From an uncultured beta proteobacterium (lineage in GTDB: Bacteria; Pseudomonadota; Gammaproteobacteria; Burkholderiales; Rhodocyclaceae): a stretch of DNA of 6,871 bases. The DNA lies in NCBI GenBank assembly GCA_903910495.1, contig CAIVZW010000426.1:1-6871 (forward strand), read 5' to 3'. The notes beneath the pieces are model-generated. The model did no database searches. It was not told the DNA's origin and saw nothing but the letters and a program-made list of their open reading frames with translations. The number at the start of each line of letters is the position of its first letter. Position 1 is the stretch's first letter. Shown piece by piece: positions 1 through 5,687 of the stretch. A program made the position numbers and the translations under genes.

Positions 1-380
1 AGCTGCATCAGTTCAACGTGTTTACGGTCAACACCCCGTGCCAGATCGGAATTGCCGAATACATGCACGACGCCTCGCGGCACCTGGGGCTGGCAGCGTT
101 CTACCAGGACAAGCGCGATTTTTTCCGTGCGCAATTGCAGGCTTCGCGCTTTGAATTATTGCCGTGCCGGGGAACCTACTTCCAGCTGGCGCGCTATGAC
201 GCCATCTCGGATCAGCCCGACCTCGAGTTCGCCAAATGGATGACACGCGAAGTGGGCGTGGCGGTGATCCCGGTTTCGGTGTTTTACCCGGACGGACGCG
301 ATGACCGTGTGGTGCGCTTCTGCTTCGCCAAACAGGAAGCTACGCTGATGGCGGCCGGCGAAAAATTACGGCGGGTCTGA
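1..380 (+). CDS. ybdL: Methionine/aromatic aminotransferase (YbdL-type), C-terminal part only
   Basis: This is the last 125 codons of a PLP-dependent fold-type I aminotransferase. The gene runs in from the left edge, with the first whole codon at position 3, and ends at TGA 378-380. Known family members (E. coli YbdL, kynurenine aminotransferase-like enzymes) transfer the amino group of methionine or aromatic amino acids to a 2-oxo acid in the cytoplasm. Visible family features, in order, are FTVNTPCQ near the start, the ELLPCRGTYFQLARY stretch, GVAVIPVSVFYPDG, and VVRFCFAK. In the last, the Arg codon at 315-317 matches the arginine that binds the substrate carboxylate in this family. The PLP-binding lysine lies upstream of the window, so activity cannot be judged. 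An internal ATG-free GTG at 18 is not a start, since homology continues to the edge. mscL follows after 90 bases on the same strand. I am confident of the family; the substrate is less certain. Confidence 0.88.
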   Translation, partial: LHQFNVFTVNTPCQIGIAEYMHDASRHLGLAAFYQDKRDFFRAQLQASRFELLPCRGTYFQLARYDAISDQPDLEFAKWMTREVGVAVIPVSVFYPDGRDDRVVRFCFAKQEATLMAAGEKLRRV

Positions 381-470
381 GTTGATGGACTTCCGGCTGT
401 GGAACTTTTCGGGGGGGCGGATACTCCGAGTACCGTCGCATTTTTCAACAACAAGGATCGGGGAGGAATT

Positions 471-896
471 ATGAGCATGGTGCAGGAGTTCAAGCAGTTC
501 GCCATGAAAGGCAATGTCATGGATCTTGCCGTTGGCGTGATTATCGGCGGGGCTTTCGGCAAGATTGTCGATTCAGTCGTTGGTGACCTGATCATGCCGA
601 TCATTGCCTGGATCATGGGCGGCAAACTCGATTTTTCCGGGATGTATTTCGTGCTCGGAAACGTCCCGCCGGGAACCGCACAAACGCTGGATGCGCTCAA
701 GAAGGCGCAGGTTCCGGTCTTTGCCTACGGCAGCTTCATCACCATTATGGTGAATTTCCTGATTCTGGCCTTCATCATTTTCATCATGGTCAAGCAGATC
801 AACCGGCTCAAGAAGGCCGAACCGCCGGCAGCGCCGGCACCTACCGCAGAAGACATCCTGCTCCTGCGCGAGATTCGCGACAGCCTGAAGAAGTAG
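471..896 (+). CDS. mscL: Large-conductance mechanosensitive channel MscL
   Basis: This encodes 141 residues, the usual MscL length. MscL forms a homopentameric inner-membrane pore that opens under membrane tension and releases solutes during hypo-osmotic shock. The N-terminal amphipathic helix ([15 protein letters not shown]) leads into TM1 with the signature [18 protein letters not shown]. It keeps Leu19, Gly22 and Val23, which line the hydrophobic gate in the E. coli protein. A periplasmic loop (about residues 50-80) is followed by TM2 (about 84-108, rich in Ile/Phe), a Pro/Ala-rich linker (118-125) and the C-terminal helix bundle [15 protein letters not shown]. The frame stays open 24 codons further upstream to an ATG at 399. 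ATG 471 is chosen because GGAGGA sits at 462-467 just before it and the protein then begins exactly where E. coli MscL does. The gene is intact. A hairpin terminator lies 14 bases past the stop. No convincing promoter is visible in the 90 bases upstream. Confidence 0.97.
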   Translation: MSMVQEFKQFAMKGNVMDLAVGVIIGGAFGKIVDSVVGDLIMPIIAWIMGGKLDFSGMYFVLGNVPPGTAQTLDALKKAQVPVFAYGSFITIMVNFLILAFIIFIMVKQINRLKKAEPPAAPAPTAEDILLLREIRDSLKK

Positions 897-910
897 TTCC
901 GGCTGCAGGA

Positions 911-940
911 GAAACGGCGTGCTGCGAAGCGCGCCGTTTC
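911..940. terminator. Bidirectional hairpin terminator between mscL and the aldo/keto reductase gene
   Basis: Arms 911-923 and 928-940 form a 13-bp stem (one G-T wobble, 920/931) closed by GCGA, a GNRA-type tetraloop. It lies 14 bases after the mscL stop and 12 bases after the end of the convergent reductase gene. The plus-strand exit reads GTTTCTTCGT, a short interrupted T run. On the minus strand the stem runs out into GTTTCTCC. The placement between convergent genes and the stem strength support a shared intrinsic terminator. The broken T tracts make efficiency uncertain. Confidence 0.7.
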
Positions 941-952
941 TTCGTGCCATCC

Positions 953-1987
953 TTACCTTACGGGTGGGCTGGCCCGGCTCTGGCCCTGCCGTTCCAGCAT
1001 CCAGCCCGGGTATTCTTGCGGCAGGGCGCTGATCGCATCGAGTGTCGCCACTTCTTCGGCGGAGAGTTCCAGCCGCATTGCCCCGAGGTTGTCATCGAGT
1101 TGCTCCGGCGTCTTGGCGCCAAGGATGACGCTGCTGACCTGCGCCCGGCTGAGCAGCCAGGCCAGCGCTACCCGCGCCACCGAGACCTGGTGGCGCGCGG
1201 CGATCGGGCGCATCGCGTCGATGCAGCGGAAGGCACGCGCCTTGTCGACGAACGGAAAATCGAAGCTCGCCCGGCGTGTTCCCTCCGGCCCCTGAGCGTC
1301 GGGCGAAAACTTGCCGCTCAGCAGTCCGCCGGCCAGCGGGCTCCAAACCATCAGGCCGAGTTGCTGATCCTGCAGCAAGGGCAGCACCTCGCGTTCCAGG
1401 TCGCGTCCGGCCAGCGTGTAGTAGGCTTGCACGCTCTCGAAACGGGCCCAGTGATGTTTCTCAGAAATGGCCAGGCCTTTCATGATCTGCCAGGCGGCCA
1501 TGTTGCACAGGCCGATGTAGCGGACCTTGCCAGAACGCACCAGGTCGTTCAGCGTTGAAAGGACTTCTTCCAGCGGTGTGAGCGGGTCAAACCCGTGCAG
1601 CTGGTAGAGGTCGATGTGCTCGAGTTGAAGCCGCTTGAGGCTGGCATCGACCTGGTTCATTAGGTGGTAGCGCGACTGGCCGCGACCGTTGATCGTGGCC
1701 TCGTCCATGACGCCGGTGGCCTTGGTGGCCACGACCAGTTCGTCGCGCGGTAGGCCCAGCGTCCTGATCGCCTGGCCGGTCAGCGTCTCGGCGGCGCCAA
1801 ACGAATAGATGTTGGCCGTATCGATGAAGTTAACCCCGGCCTCAAAGGCCTGCTTCACCAGGGCGGTGGCGGCCTCCTGGCCCAGCCCGCCCATTACTTT
1901 CCAGAAACCGGAGTCGCCGAAGGTCATGGTGCCCAGGCACAGTTCTGAAACATAAAGGCCGGTACGGCCCAGCAATCGATAGCGCAC
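953..1987 (-). CDS. Aldo/keto reductase family oxidoreductase
   Basis: This encodes 344 residues with a GTG start. Aldo/keto reductases are cytoplasmic (beta/alpha)8-barrel enzymes that reduce aldehydes or ketones with NAD(P)H. The catalytic tetrad is present: Asp56 and Tyr61 in FIDTANIYSFG, Lys89 in VVATKATG, His131 in DLYQLHGFD. The N-terminal YRLLGRTGLYVSELCLGT hairpin-strand, the barrel motif VRYIGLCNMAAWQ and the C-terminal cofactor-binding SSVILGAKTPEQLDDNLGA are all typical of the family. An in-frame ATG 24 bases upstream (2009-2011) is rejected because its codons for Gln-Glu-Asp are themselves the ribosome-binding sequence AGGAGGA. GTG at 1985-1987 sits five bases after AGGAGG. The gene is convergent with mscL and shares its terminator hairpin. 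Upstream is the gene-poor IS remnant zone. The substrate cannot be predicted, and the family is often named a stress or general-metabolism oxidoreductase without proof. The stop codon is TAA. Confidence 0.95.
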   Translation of the reverse strand: MRYRLLGRTGLYVSELCLGTMTFGDSGFWKVMGGLGQEAATALVKQAFEAGVNFIDTANIYSFGAAETLTGQAIRTLGLPRDELVVATKATGVMDEATINGRGQSRYHLMNQVDASLKRLQLEHIDLYQLHGFDPLTPLEEVLSTLNDLVRSGKVRYIGLCNMAAWQIMKGLAISEKHHWARFESVQAYYTLAGRDLEREVLPLLQDQQLGLMVWSPLAGGLLSGKFSPDAQGPEGTRRASFDFPFVDKARAFRCIDAMRPIAARHQVSVARVALAWLLSRAQVSSVILGAKTPEQLDDNLGAMRLELSAEEVATLDAISALPQEYPGWMLERQGQSRASPPVR

Positions 1988-1991
1988 GGTG

Positions 1992-1998
1992 TCCTCCT
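1992..1998 (-). promoter_or_regulatory. Strong ribosome binding site fixing the GTG start of the aldo/keto reductase
   Basis: The minus strand reads AGGAGGA, a full anti-Shine-Dalgarno match, followed by CACC and GTG. The spacing from AGGAGG to GTG is five bases, which is close to ideal. This decides for the GTG at 1985-1987 and against the longer ATG reading, which would place this motif inside the coding region. Confidence 0.85.
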
Positions 1999-2251
1999 GA
2001 GAGATAAACAAGAGCTATAAGGTTAACACTTTCCGTGCCATTCAAGGCGTGGATCGGGCCTGCAGCAGGTTGATTGCCCTTGAAAGCATGACACCCTCTG
2101 CGGTAGATTCTGAAGTATTGGGCATCCGGATCTTCCGGTGGACGGACAGGCCTGAGCGACTAAAACCGATATGCGTCGAATTGCATGTGCAAGGTGGATA
2201 ATGGGTTGTGCGCCGTACGAAGATGCCGTTAATACCGGGCTGAGGGATTTT

Positions 2252-2434
2252 CTACGTCACAGGCAAAAATCGACCCTCAGCGGTCATCCAACCGTCGAAG
2301 ACCTCAGCGGCAAGTTCCAGAATGGAGCGGACCTACCCTGCCGTGAGGTCACGGGCAAGTCGTCGGCCGAATCGGCTGTTCAAGTCCCAACTCGTCTCGG
2401 TCAGCAAAGCGTCAGTTTCCTGCCACCAAACATG
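2252..2434 (-). pseudogene. Possible broken gene fragment, family not recognised
   Basis: Reading the minus strand from 2434, an open stretch gives residues such as WWQETDALLTETSWDLNSRF and later LELAAEVFDGWMTAEGRFLP. The two halves are separated by a single in-frame TAG at 2333-2335, and the frame is bounded by TAG codons at 2435-2437 and 2252-2254. A single G for A change would turn the internal TAG into a Trp codon, giving an uninterrupted segment of about 60 residues. It has no start codon or ribosome-binding site that I can identify. The residue mix looks like a helical globular protein, not a random reading, but I cannot name the family. It abuts the transposase remnant on the other strand, so it may be a gene end cut by the insertion, or chance. 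Confidence 0.22.
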
Positions 2435-2436
2435 CT

Positions 2437-2707
2437 ATGACCAACGCGCTGACGGCCTATCCTTGTGACGAAGCACTGGAAGAAGCGATCGTGAAGTATG
2501 GCGCGCTGGTCATCATAAAGACTGATAAAGGCAGCCAGTTCACCAGCGCGGTTTTCAACGTGTGCTTGAGCAAAACGCAATGCAGATCAGCATGAATGGC
2601 AAGGGTTGCTGGCACGATACGTCTTTGTCGAACAGTTCTGGAATTGGCGGACTACGAAGAGAGTCTATCCACACGCCTATGAAACCGTTTCCGCTGCCCG
2701 AATAAGC
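2437..2707 (+). pseudogene. Degenerate IS3-family transposase (OrfB, DDE core) remnant
   Basis: This is a fragment of the catalytic domain of an IS3-family (IS51-like) OrfB transposase, inactivated by frameshifts. Three pieces in three frames line up in order. The first, from 2437, contains ALEEAIVKYG and KTDKGSQFTSAVF, with the second catalytic Asp in TDKGSQ, and runs to TGA 2593-2595. The second, from 2562, reads VLEQNAMQISMNGKGCWHD. The third, from 2621, reads VFVEQFW and then VYPHAYETVSAARIS. Joined, the Asp of TDKG and the Glu of VFVE lie about 34 residues apart, as expected for DD(35)E. The N-terminal part with the first Asp, OrfA, the C-terminal YN-RPH region and terminal repeats were not found. 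Similarity stops near 2707, where a GC-rich hairpin begins. A faint upstream continuation in the first frame (from about 2410) is possible. Dead element, not mobile by itself. Confidence 0.82.
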
Positions 2708-2729
2708 CGCCGCTCACCGCGGCGGCTTA
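2703..2729. terminator. GC-rich hairpin, probable terminator of the dctP-dctQ-dctM-hbd operon
   Basis: Arms 2703-2713 and 2719-2729 are perfectly complementary over 11 bp (TAAGCCGCCGC and its complement) around a five-base TCACC loop. It lies 65 bases past the hbd stop in the direction of hbd transcription. The minus-strand exit reads CTTATTCGG, only a partial T run. On the plus strand the exit is A-rich, so termination of leftward transcription is the likelier role. It coincides with the point where transposase similarity ends, so an IS-end hairpin is the alternative. Confidence 0.5.
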
Positions 2730-2794
2730 AAACCCGTTAGAGAGATCACTACGGCAAACCAAAAATCTGCCCAACTGCGGGGGATCACCTCAGT

Positions 2795-3643
2795 CTAATA
2801 CGTATAGAATCCCTTGCCAGTCTTACGACCTAACATGCCGGCACGGACGTATTTTCTCAGCAATGCACTTGCGCGATATTTTGGATCTCCAGTTTCCTTC
2901 ACCAGGATATCCAATACCGCCAAAGCGACATCGAGCCCCATCAAATCGCCGAGTGCCAGCGGTCCCATGGGATGATTTGCGCCACACTTCATCGCAGTGT
3001 CGATATCCTCAACCGAGGCAATGCCCTCCTGAAGGATAAAAGTTGCCTCATTAACAAGAGGTACCAGCATACGATTGACGATAAATCCGGGAGCTTCAGA
3101 AACCGTAACGGGAGTTTTGCCGATAGCAACCGCAATGTCACGAGTTCGCTCAAAAACCTCCGTTGAGGTCTTCATACCCTTGATGATCTCAACAAGCTTC
3201 ATAACAGGCGCGGGGTTGAAGAAGTGCATACCAATGACGTTTTCCGGGCGCTTGGTTGCCGATGCAATTTCTGTAATGGACAGCGATGACGTATTTGTAG
3301 CCAAAATCGTCCCTTCTGTGCATACCGCATCGAGTTGAGCGTACACCTTTTTCTTTAGCTCCAGACCTTCGCCAATGGCTTCAACCACCATGGCGCACGC
3401 CTTTACGTCATTCAAATCCACTGTTCCGTTAAGACGGGAAACGATCTCGTTTTTTTGCTCTAGAGTGATTTTCCCCTTCTCAACCGAACTGGCCATTCGC
3501 TTTTCAACACTACTGATCGCCTTGTTGACAATGTTGATGTCCATGTCATATATAGTGACATCAAAACCACCTTGTGCGAAGGTTTGGGCGATTCCACTAC
3601 CCATTACGCCTGCTCCGAGGATAAAAACTTTTTTGCTTCCCAT
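2795..3643 (-). CDS. hbd: 3-hydroxybutyryl-CoA dehydrogenase (clostridial Hbd type)
   Basis: This encodes 282 residues, the same length as clostridial Hbd. It interconverts acetoacetyl-CoA and 3-hydroxybutyryl-CoA (or related 3-hydroxyacyl-CoAs) using NAD(P)(H) in the cytoplasm. The Rossmann domain opens with FILGAGVMGSGIAQTFA (glycine motif residues 10-16), with Asp33 at the end of the second strand. The catalytic set aligned to human HADH is complete: Ser119 in NTSSLSITEIAS, His140 in GMHFFNPAPVMKLVEII, Glu152 twelve residues later, and Asn190 in APGFIVNRM. The C-terminal dimer domain has GIASVEDIDTAMKCGANHPMGP and ends in AGMLGRKTGKGFYTY. The frame is open 53 codons further up, overlapping dctM. 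ATG 3641-3643 is chosen because AGGAGA precedes it by eight bases and the protein then starts as its family does. It lies 137 bases after dctM on the same strand. Base use is less GC-rich than the left flank. No thiolase, crotonase or CoA-activating gene is in view. Confidence 0.95.
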   Translation of the reverse strand: MGSKKVFILGAGVMGSGIAQTFAQGGFDVTIYDMDINIVNKAISSVEKRMASSVEKGKITLEQKNEIVSRLNGTVDLNDVKACAMVVEAIGEGLELKKKVYAQLDAVCTEGTILATNTSSLSITEIASATKRPENVIGMHFFNPAPVMKLVEIIKGMKTSTEVFERTRDIAVAIGKTPVTVSEAPGFIVNRMLVPLVNEATFILQEGIASVEDIDTAMKCGANHPMGPLALGDLMGLDVALAVLDILVKETGDPKYRASALLRKYVRAGMLGRKTGKGFYTY

Positions 3644-3780
3644 TTCAATATTCTCCTGTAATTGATTTAAATAAGCAGTGCTAAAAGCCTCATTGTTGGA
3701 TTTGTGCTCACTACGGCCCGGCAAGAAAACTCGCCCGATTTGAAGAACGTATCCACGCGATGAAACTGTTAATACCTCCG
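3644..3780 (-). other. dctM-hbd intercistronic spacer
   Basis: These 137 bases between the dctM stop and the hbd start contain no gene I can support. The hbd frame happens to stay open across them, but the residues resemble no known N-terminal domain. A small stem is possible on the minus strand (GGCGAG-TTTT-CTTGCC, around 3719-3734, with one G-U pair). The gap is long for an operon, so hbd may also have its own promoter, though no clear -35/-10 pair is visible. Confidence 0.45.
3652..3657 (-). promoter_or_regulatory. Ribosome binding site fixing the hbd start
   Basis: The minus strand reads AGGAGA, then eight bases, then ATG at 3641-3643. This places the start immediately before the GSKKVFILGAG Rossmann strand and rules out the longer in-frame reading that would begin inside dctM. 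Confidence 0.8.
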
Positions 3781-5079
3781 TCAGTACTTGAAGCCCAGCC
3801 ACTCTGGGATGATCGTGCTAATCGGCTCGCAAAAGACGATCAGAAGAATTACGGCTGTCATGGAGAGGATGTATGGCAAAACAGAAATGGCTAATCGTTC
3901 CACCGAAACGTTGGTGAGCCGAGAGGCTACGAAAAGGTTGACGCCGACGGGAGGTGTCAAAAGTCCTACCTCATTCGCGATAACCATGATGATCCCGAAA
4001 TGGAGGGGATTGATACCCAACTGCGCCAGCACGGGAACCACAACAGGCGTGACCAGAATAACTGTCGCCAAGGTCTCCATAAACATCCCTAGCACGTACA
4101 GCAACGCGACAAAAAGTAGCATAATTGCATATTTGTTGGTCGTGATTTCAATTAGATAGGTGGCAAGCCGAGAGGGTGCCTCCTCATACGTCAGAATCTT
4201 TCCGAATAGCGTAGAGGCACCAACAATAATCGTTATCGTGCCGCAGATCATGACCCCTTCCATTAGCGAGTCGTAGACGTCCCGCAGCGTAAGGGCTCGG
4301 TTGATCACAAATCCGACGATTAGCGCCCAAAGCACCGCCACGATAGAGGCCTCCACCGGAGTCGCCAGCCCCGAATAGATCGAGCCGAGAACTATGACCA
4401 CCGTTGCGAGTGAGAAAAACGACTGGCGGCAAGCCTTGATGAAGACCTTCAGCGAAAAGTCAGCCGTCGACTCGTCCGCCTTGTAGCCTTTGCGTTTTGC
4501 CAGGAACCAAGCCGTAAGGCCAAGAGCTGCGGTCATGACAAAGCCAGGCAGGAACCCGGCAGAAAACATGCCTGTAATCGATACGTTGGCAATGATCGCG
4601 TACAGGATCATCGGATTGCTTGGCGGAATCAAGATGCCAATCGTTCCGCCTGTGGCTGACACAGCACCAGCGTATACGGGGCTGTAATTACTCCGTATCA
4701 TGGCAGGAATCATTATCGCGCCCACAGCAGCTACTGTGCTGGCTGCCGAACCCGTAATTGATGCGAACACAGCGCAAGCCAAAATGGTTGTAATCCCGAG
4801 GCCTCCATGAACGCGACCGACGAGCAAGCGCACAACGCTAATGATCTCGGTGGTAATATTCCCACGTTCCATTAGAGCGCCGGCGACAATGAAGCAGGGT
4901 ATCGCCAGAAGAGGGAAAATGTTCAAGCCGTCGAATAATGACGATTGGATAACGGCAAGGGGTAGTATGTCACTTGTCAACAGTGCGATAGACGCTGCAA
5001 TAGTCAAGGCAGCGTAGATGGGCATCCCCAGCAGGAAAAGGGCGAACATCGAGATAAGTGCGACGGAGAGAATGCTCAT
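3781..5079 (-). CDS. dctM: TRAP transporter large permease subunit DctM
   Basis: This encodes 432 residues, normal for an unfused DctM. It is the ion-coupled transport subunit of a tripartite ATP-independent periplasmic transporter, lying in the inner membrane with about 12 hydrophobic helices. Signatures include LLAIPCFIVAGALMERG (57-73), GRVHGGLGITTILACAVFAS (88-107) followed directly by ITGSAASTVAAVG, and GGTIGILIPPSNPMILYA (144-161, with the first IPPS-type re-entrant loop). The matching second-half loop is NEVGLLTPPVGVNLFVAS (369-386). The linker around 195-215 is hydrophilic (AKRKGYKADEST) and separates the two inverted halves. The start codon overlaps the dctQ stop as ATGA, indicating translational coupling and a fixed subunit ratio. 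AGAGGA lies upstream, inside dctQ. The protein is intact, with a TGA stop. The transported acid cannot be deduced from this subunit. Confidence 0.96.
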   Translation of the reverse strand: MSILSVALISMFALFLLGMPIYAALTIAASIALLTSDILPLAVIQSSLFDGLNIFPLLAIPCFIVAGALMERGNITTEIISVVRLLVGRVHGGLGITTILACAVFASITGSAASTVAAVGAIMIPAMIRSNYSPVYAGAVSATGGTIGILIPPSNPMILYAIIANVSITGMFSAGFLPGFVMTAALGLTAWFLAKRKGYKADESTADFSLKVFIKACRQSFFSLATVVIVLGSIYSGLATPVEASIVAVLWALIVGFVINRALTLRDVYDSLMEGVMICGTITIIVGASTLFGKILTYEEAPSRLATYLIEITTNKYAIMLLFVALLYVLGMFMETLATVILVTPVVVPVLAQLGINPLHFGIIMVIANEVGLLTPPVGVNLFVASRLTNVSVERLAISVLPYILSMTAVILLIVFCEPISTIIPEWLGFKY

Positions 5080-5612
5080 GGCTTGTTTTCCTCTGCAGGT
5101 ATAAGGCCAATTTCTGTTTCAACGGCGACAAGTTCGTAAAGTCGGTCGTCTTTTAGGCGATGAAGATAACTCTCCACGATGCGCCACGACATCAACAGTG
5201 CTCCGATGGGAATAACAGCTTCAACATAGGCAATGTTGACGCCAATGGTTGCCGACATCTCTCCGAATTGAATTCCCTCAGCCACGAATCCACCGCATAT
5301 ATAGGCAAGCGCTAGGTTGAAAGCGATAAGAAGGGTGTCCGCGATGATGCGGAAGATCAGTCTTATTTTGGGTGGCATGAGCATGAACTGCGCGGTAACC
5401 CGAACGTGGGCTAGACGTTGTGCGCCGACGGCCATGCCGAGATAAACCGAAGTGATGAAGCAGTAACGTGCCACTTCCTCCGCCCAGGGCAGAGACCCCC
5501 CGGTGGCAACTCGGATAATTAACTGTGCTGTCAGGGAAATAATCATGACCGCCATCAATATCACGCAGATGTAAGTCTCGAAGTTTCCGTACAGTTTTCG
5601 AATGAATTTCAT
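5076..5612 (-). CDS. dctQ: TRAP transporter small membrane subunit DctQ
   Basis: This encodes 178 residues, a typical four-helix DctQ that partners DctM in the inner membrane and helps dock the substrate-loaded DctP protein. Hydrophobic helices lie at about 12-36, 51-66, 84-107 and 124-145. The family signature LPWAEEVARYCFITSVYLGM (41-60) is present between helices 1 and 2, followed by the basic AQRLAHVRV segment typical of the first cytoplasmic loop. The C-terminal tail is charged and carries no extra domain. The frame is open 24 codons further upstream through an intercistronic hairpin. ATG 5610-5612 is chosen because GAGGGG lies just before it and the MKFIRKLYGNFE start fits the family. 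It overlaps dctM by four bases and follows dctP by 75 bases. The protein is intact and the family call is firm even though DctQ sequences vary widely, because of its position between dctP and dctM. Confidence 0.94.
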   Translation of the reverse strand: MKFIRKLYGNFETYICVILMAVMIISLTAQLIIRVATGGSLPWAEEVARYCFITSVYLGMAVGAQRLAHVRVTAQFMLMPPKIRLIFRIIADTLLIAFNLALAYICGGFVAEGIQFGEMSATIGVNIAYVEAVIPIGALLMSWRIVESYLHRLKDDRLYELVAVETEIGLIPAEENKP

Positions 5613-5637
5613 AGTCCCCTCACTATCGTTTGGCGTA

Positions 5638-5678
5638 GTTGTTCGGCTCCGGCCTGCAGGCAGAACCGGAGCGACAAC
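5638..5678 (-). promoter_or_regulatory. Intercistronic hairpin between dctP and dctQ
   Basis: On the minus strand, the arm 5678-5666 (GTTGTCGCTCCGG) pairs with 5652-5638 (CCGGAGCCGAACAAC), giving 13 pairs with two single-base bulges and a 13-base loop that contains the palindrome CCTGCAGG. It begins ten bases after the dctP stop and ends 16 bases before the dctQ ribosome binding site. No T run follows, so it is unlikely to be a full intrinsic terminator. A partial attenuator or an mRNA-stabilising structure that raises DctP over the membrane subunits would fit. Confidence 0.6.
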
Positions 5679-5687
5679 TCGCAATGC

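Larger units (their letters stand above)
1988..2436. other. Gene-poor stretch upstream of the aldo/keto reductase, with decayed sequence
   Basis: No intact gene could be supported here. The part next to the reductase (1999-2050) should hold its promoter, but no good -35/-10 pair is visible. Small dyads occur at 2059-2069 (CCTGC-A-GCAGG) and 2126-2138 (CCGGA-TCT-TCCGG). A larger imperfect inverted repeat pairs 2239-2251 with 2266-2281 (GCTGAGGG and ATTTT arms, with three unpaired bases). CCTCAGCGG is repeated at 2275-2283 and 2302-2310. A plus-strand reading frame at 2171-2440 has no recognisable family. On the minus strand, 2252-2434 reads as a protein-like segment broken by one stop. The stretch looks like debris beside the IS remnant. 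Confidence 0.5.

Noticed and set aside
284..950. Minus-strand open frames opposite ybdL and mscL
   Set aside because: They cover the convincing aminotransferase and MscL coding regions in the wrong sense and encode no recognisable domain.
944..1558. Long plus-strand open frame (204 codons) opposite the aldo/keto reductase
   Set aside because: It lies antisense to a gene with a complete catalytic tetrad, has no ribosome binding site and gives a residue mix rich in Arg, His and Gln typical of the reverse of a GC-rich gene.
2025..2040. Sigma-54-like promoter for the aldo/keto reductase (minus strand TGGCACG, then GTGT)
   Set aside because: The -24 box matches well, but the -12 element lacks the essential GC, so the pair is not credible as a sigma-54 promoter.
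2275..2310. Start of a repeat array (CCTCAGCGG at 2275 and 2302)
   Set aside because: Only two exact copies and one inverted relative occur. The spacing is not regular beyond that, so it is neither a CRISPR nor a tandem array.
2171..2440. Plus-strand 89-codon open frame before the transposase remnant
   Set aside because: No family, no ribosome binding site, and it runs into the IS fragment in a frame different from the transposase. It is treated as chance or debris.
3644..3802. 53-residue N-terminal extension of Hbd reaching into dctM
   Set aside because: The ribosome binding site at 3652-3657 and the family length of 282 residues fix the start at 3643. The extension has no homology.
3788..4159. 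Plus-strand 123-codon open frame inside dctM
   Set aside because: It is antisense to transmembrane-coding sequence of an intact DctM, with no start signal and no domain.
5613..5684. 24-residue N-terminal extension of DctQ through the hairpin
   Set aside because: It would be translated from the hairpin sequence, and GAGGGG just before ATG 5612 marks the proper start.
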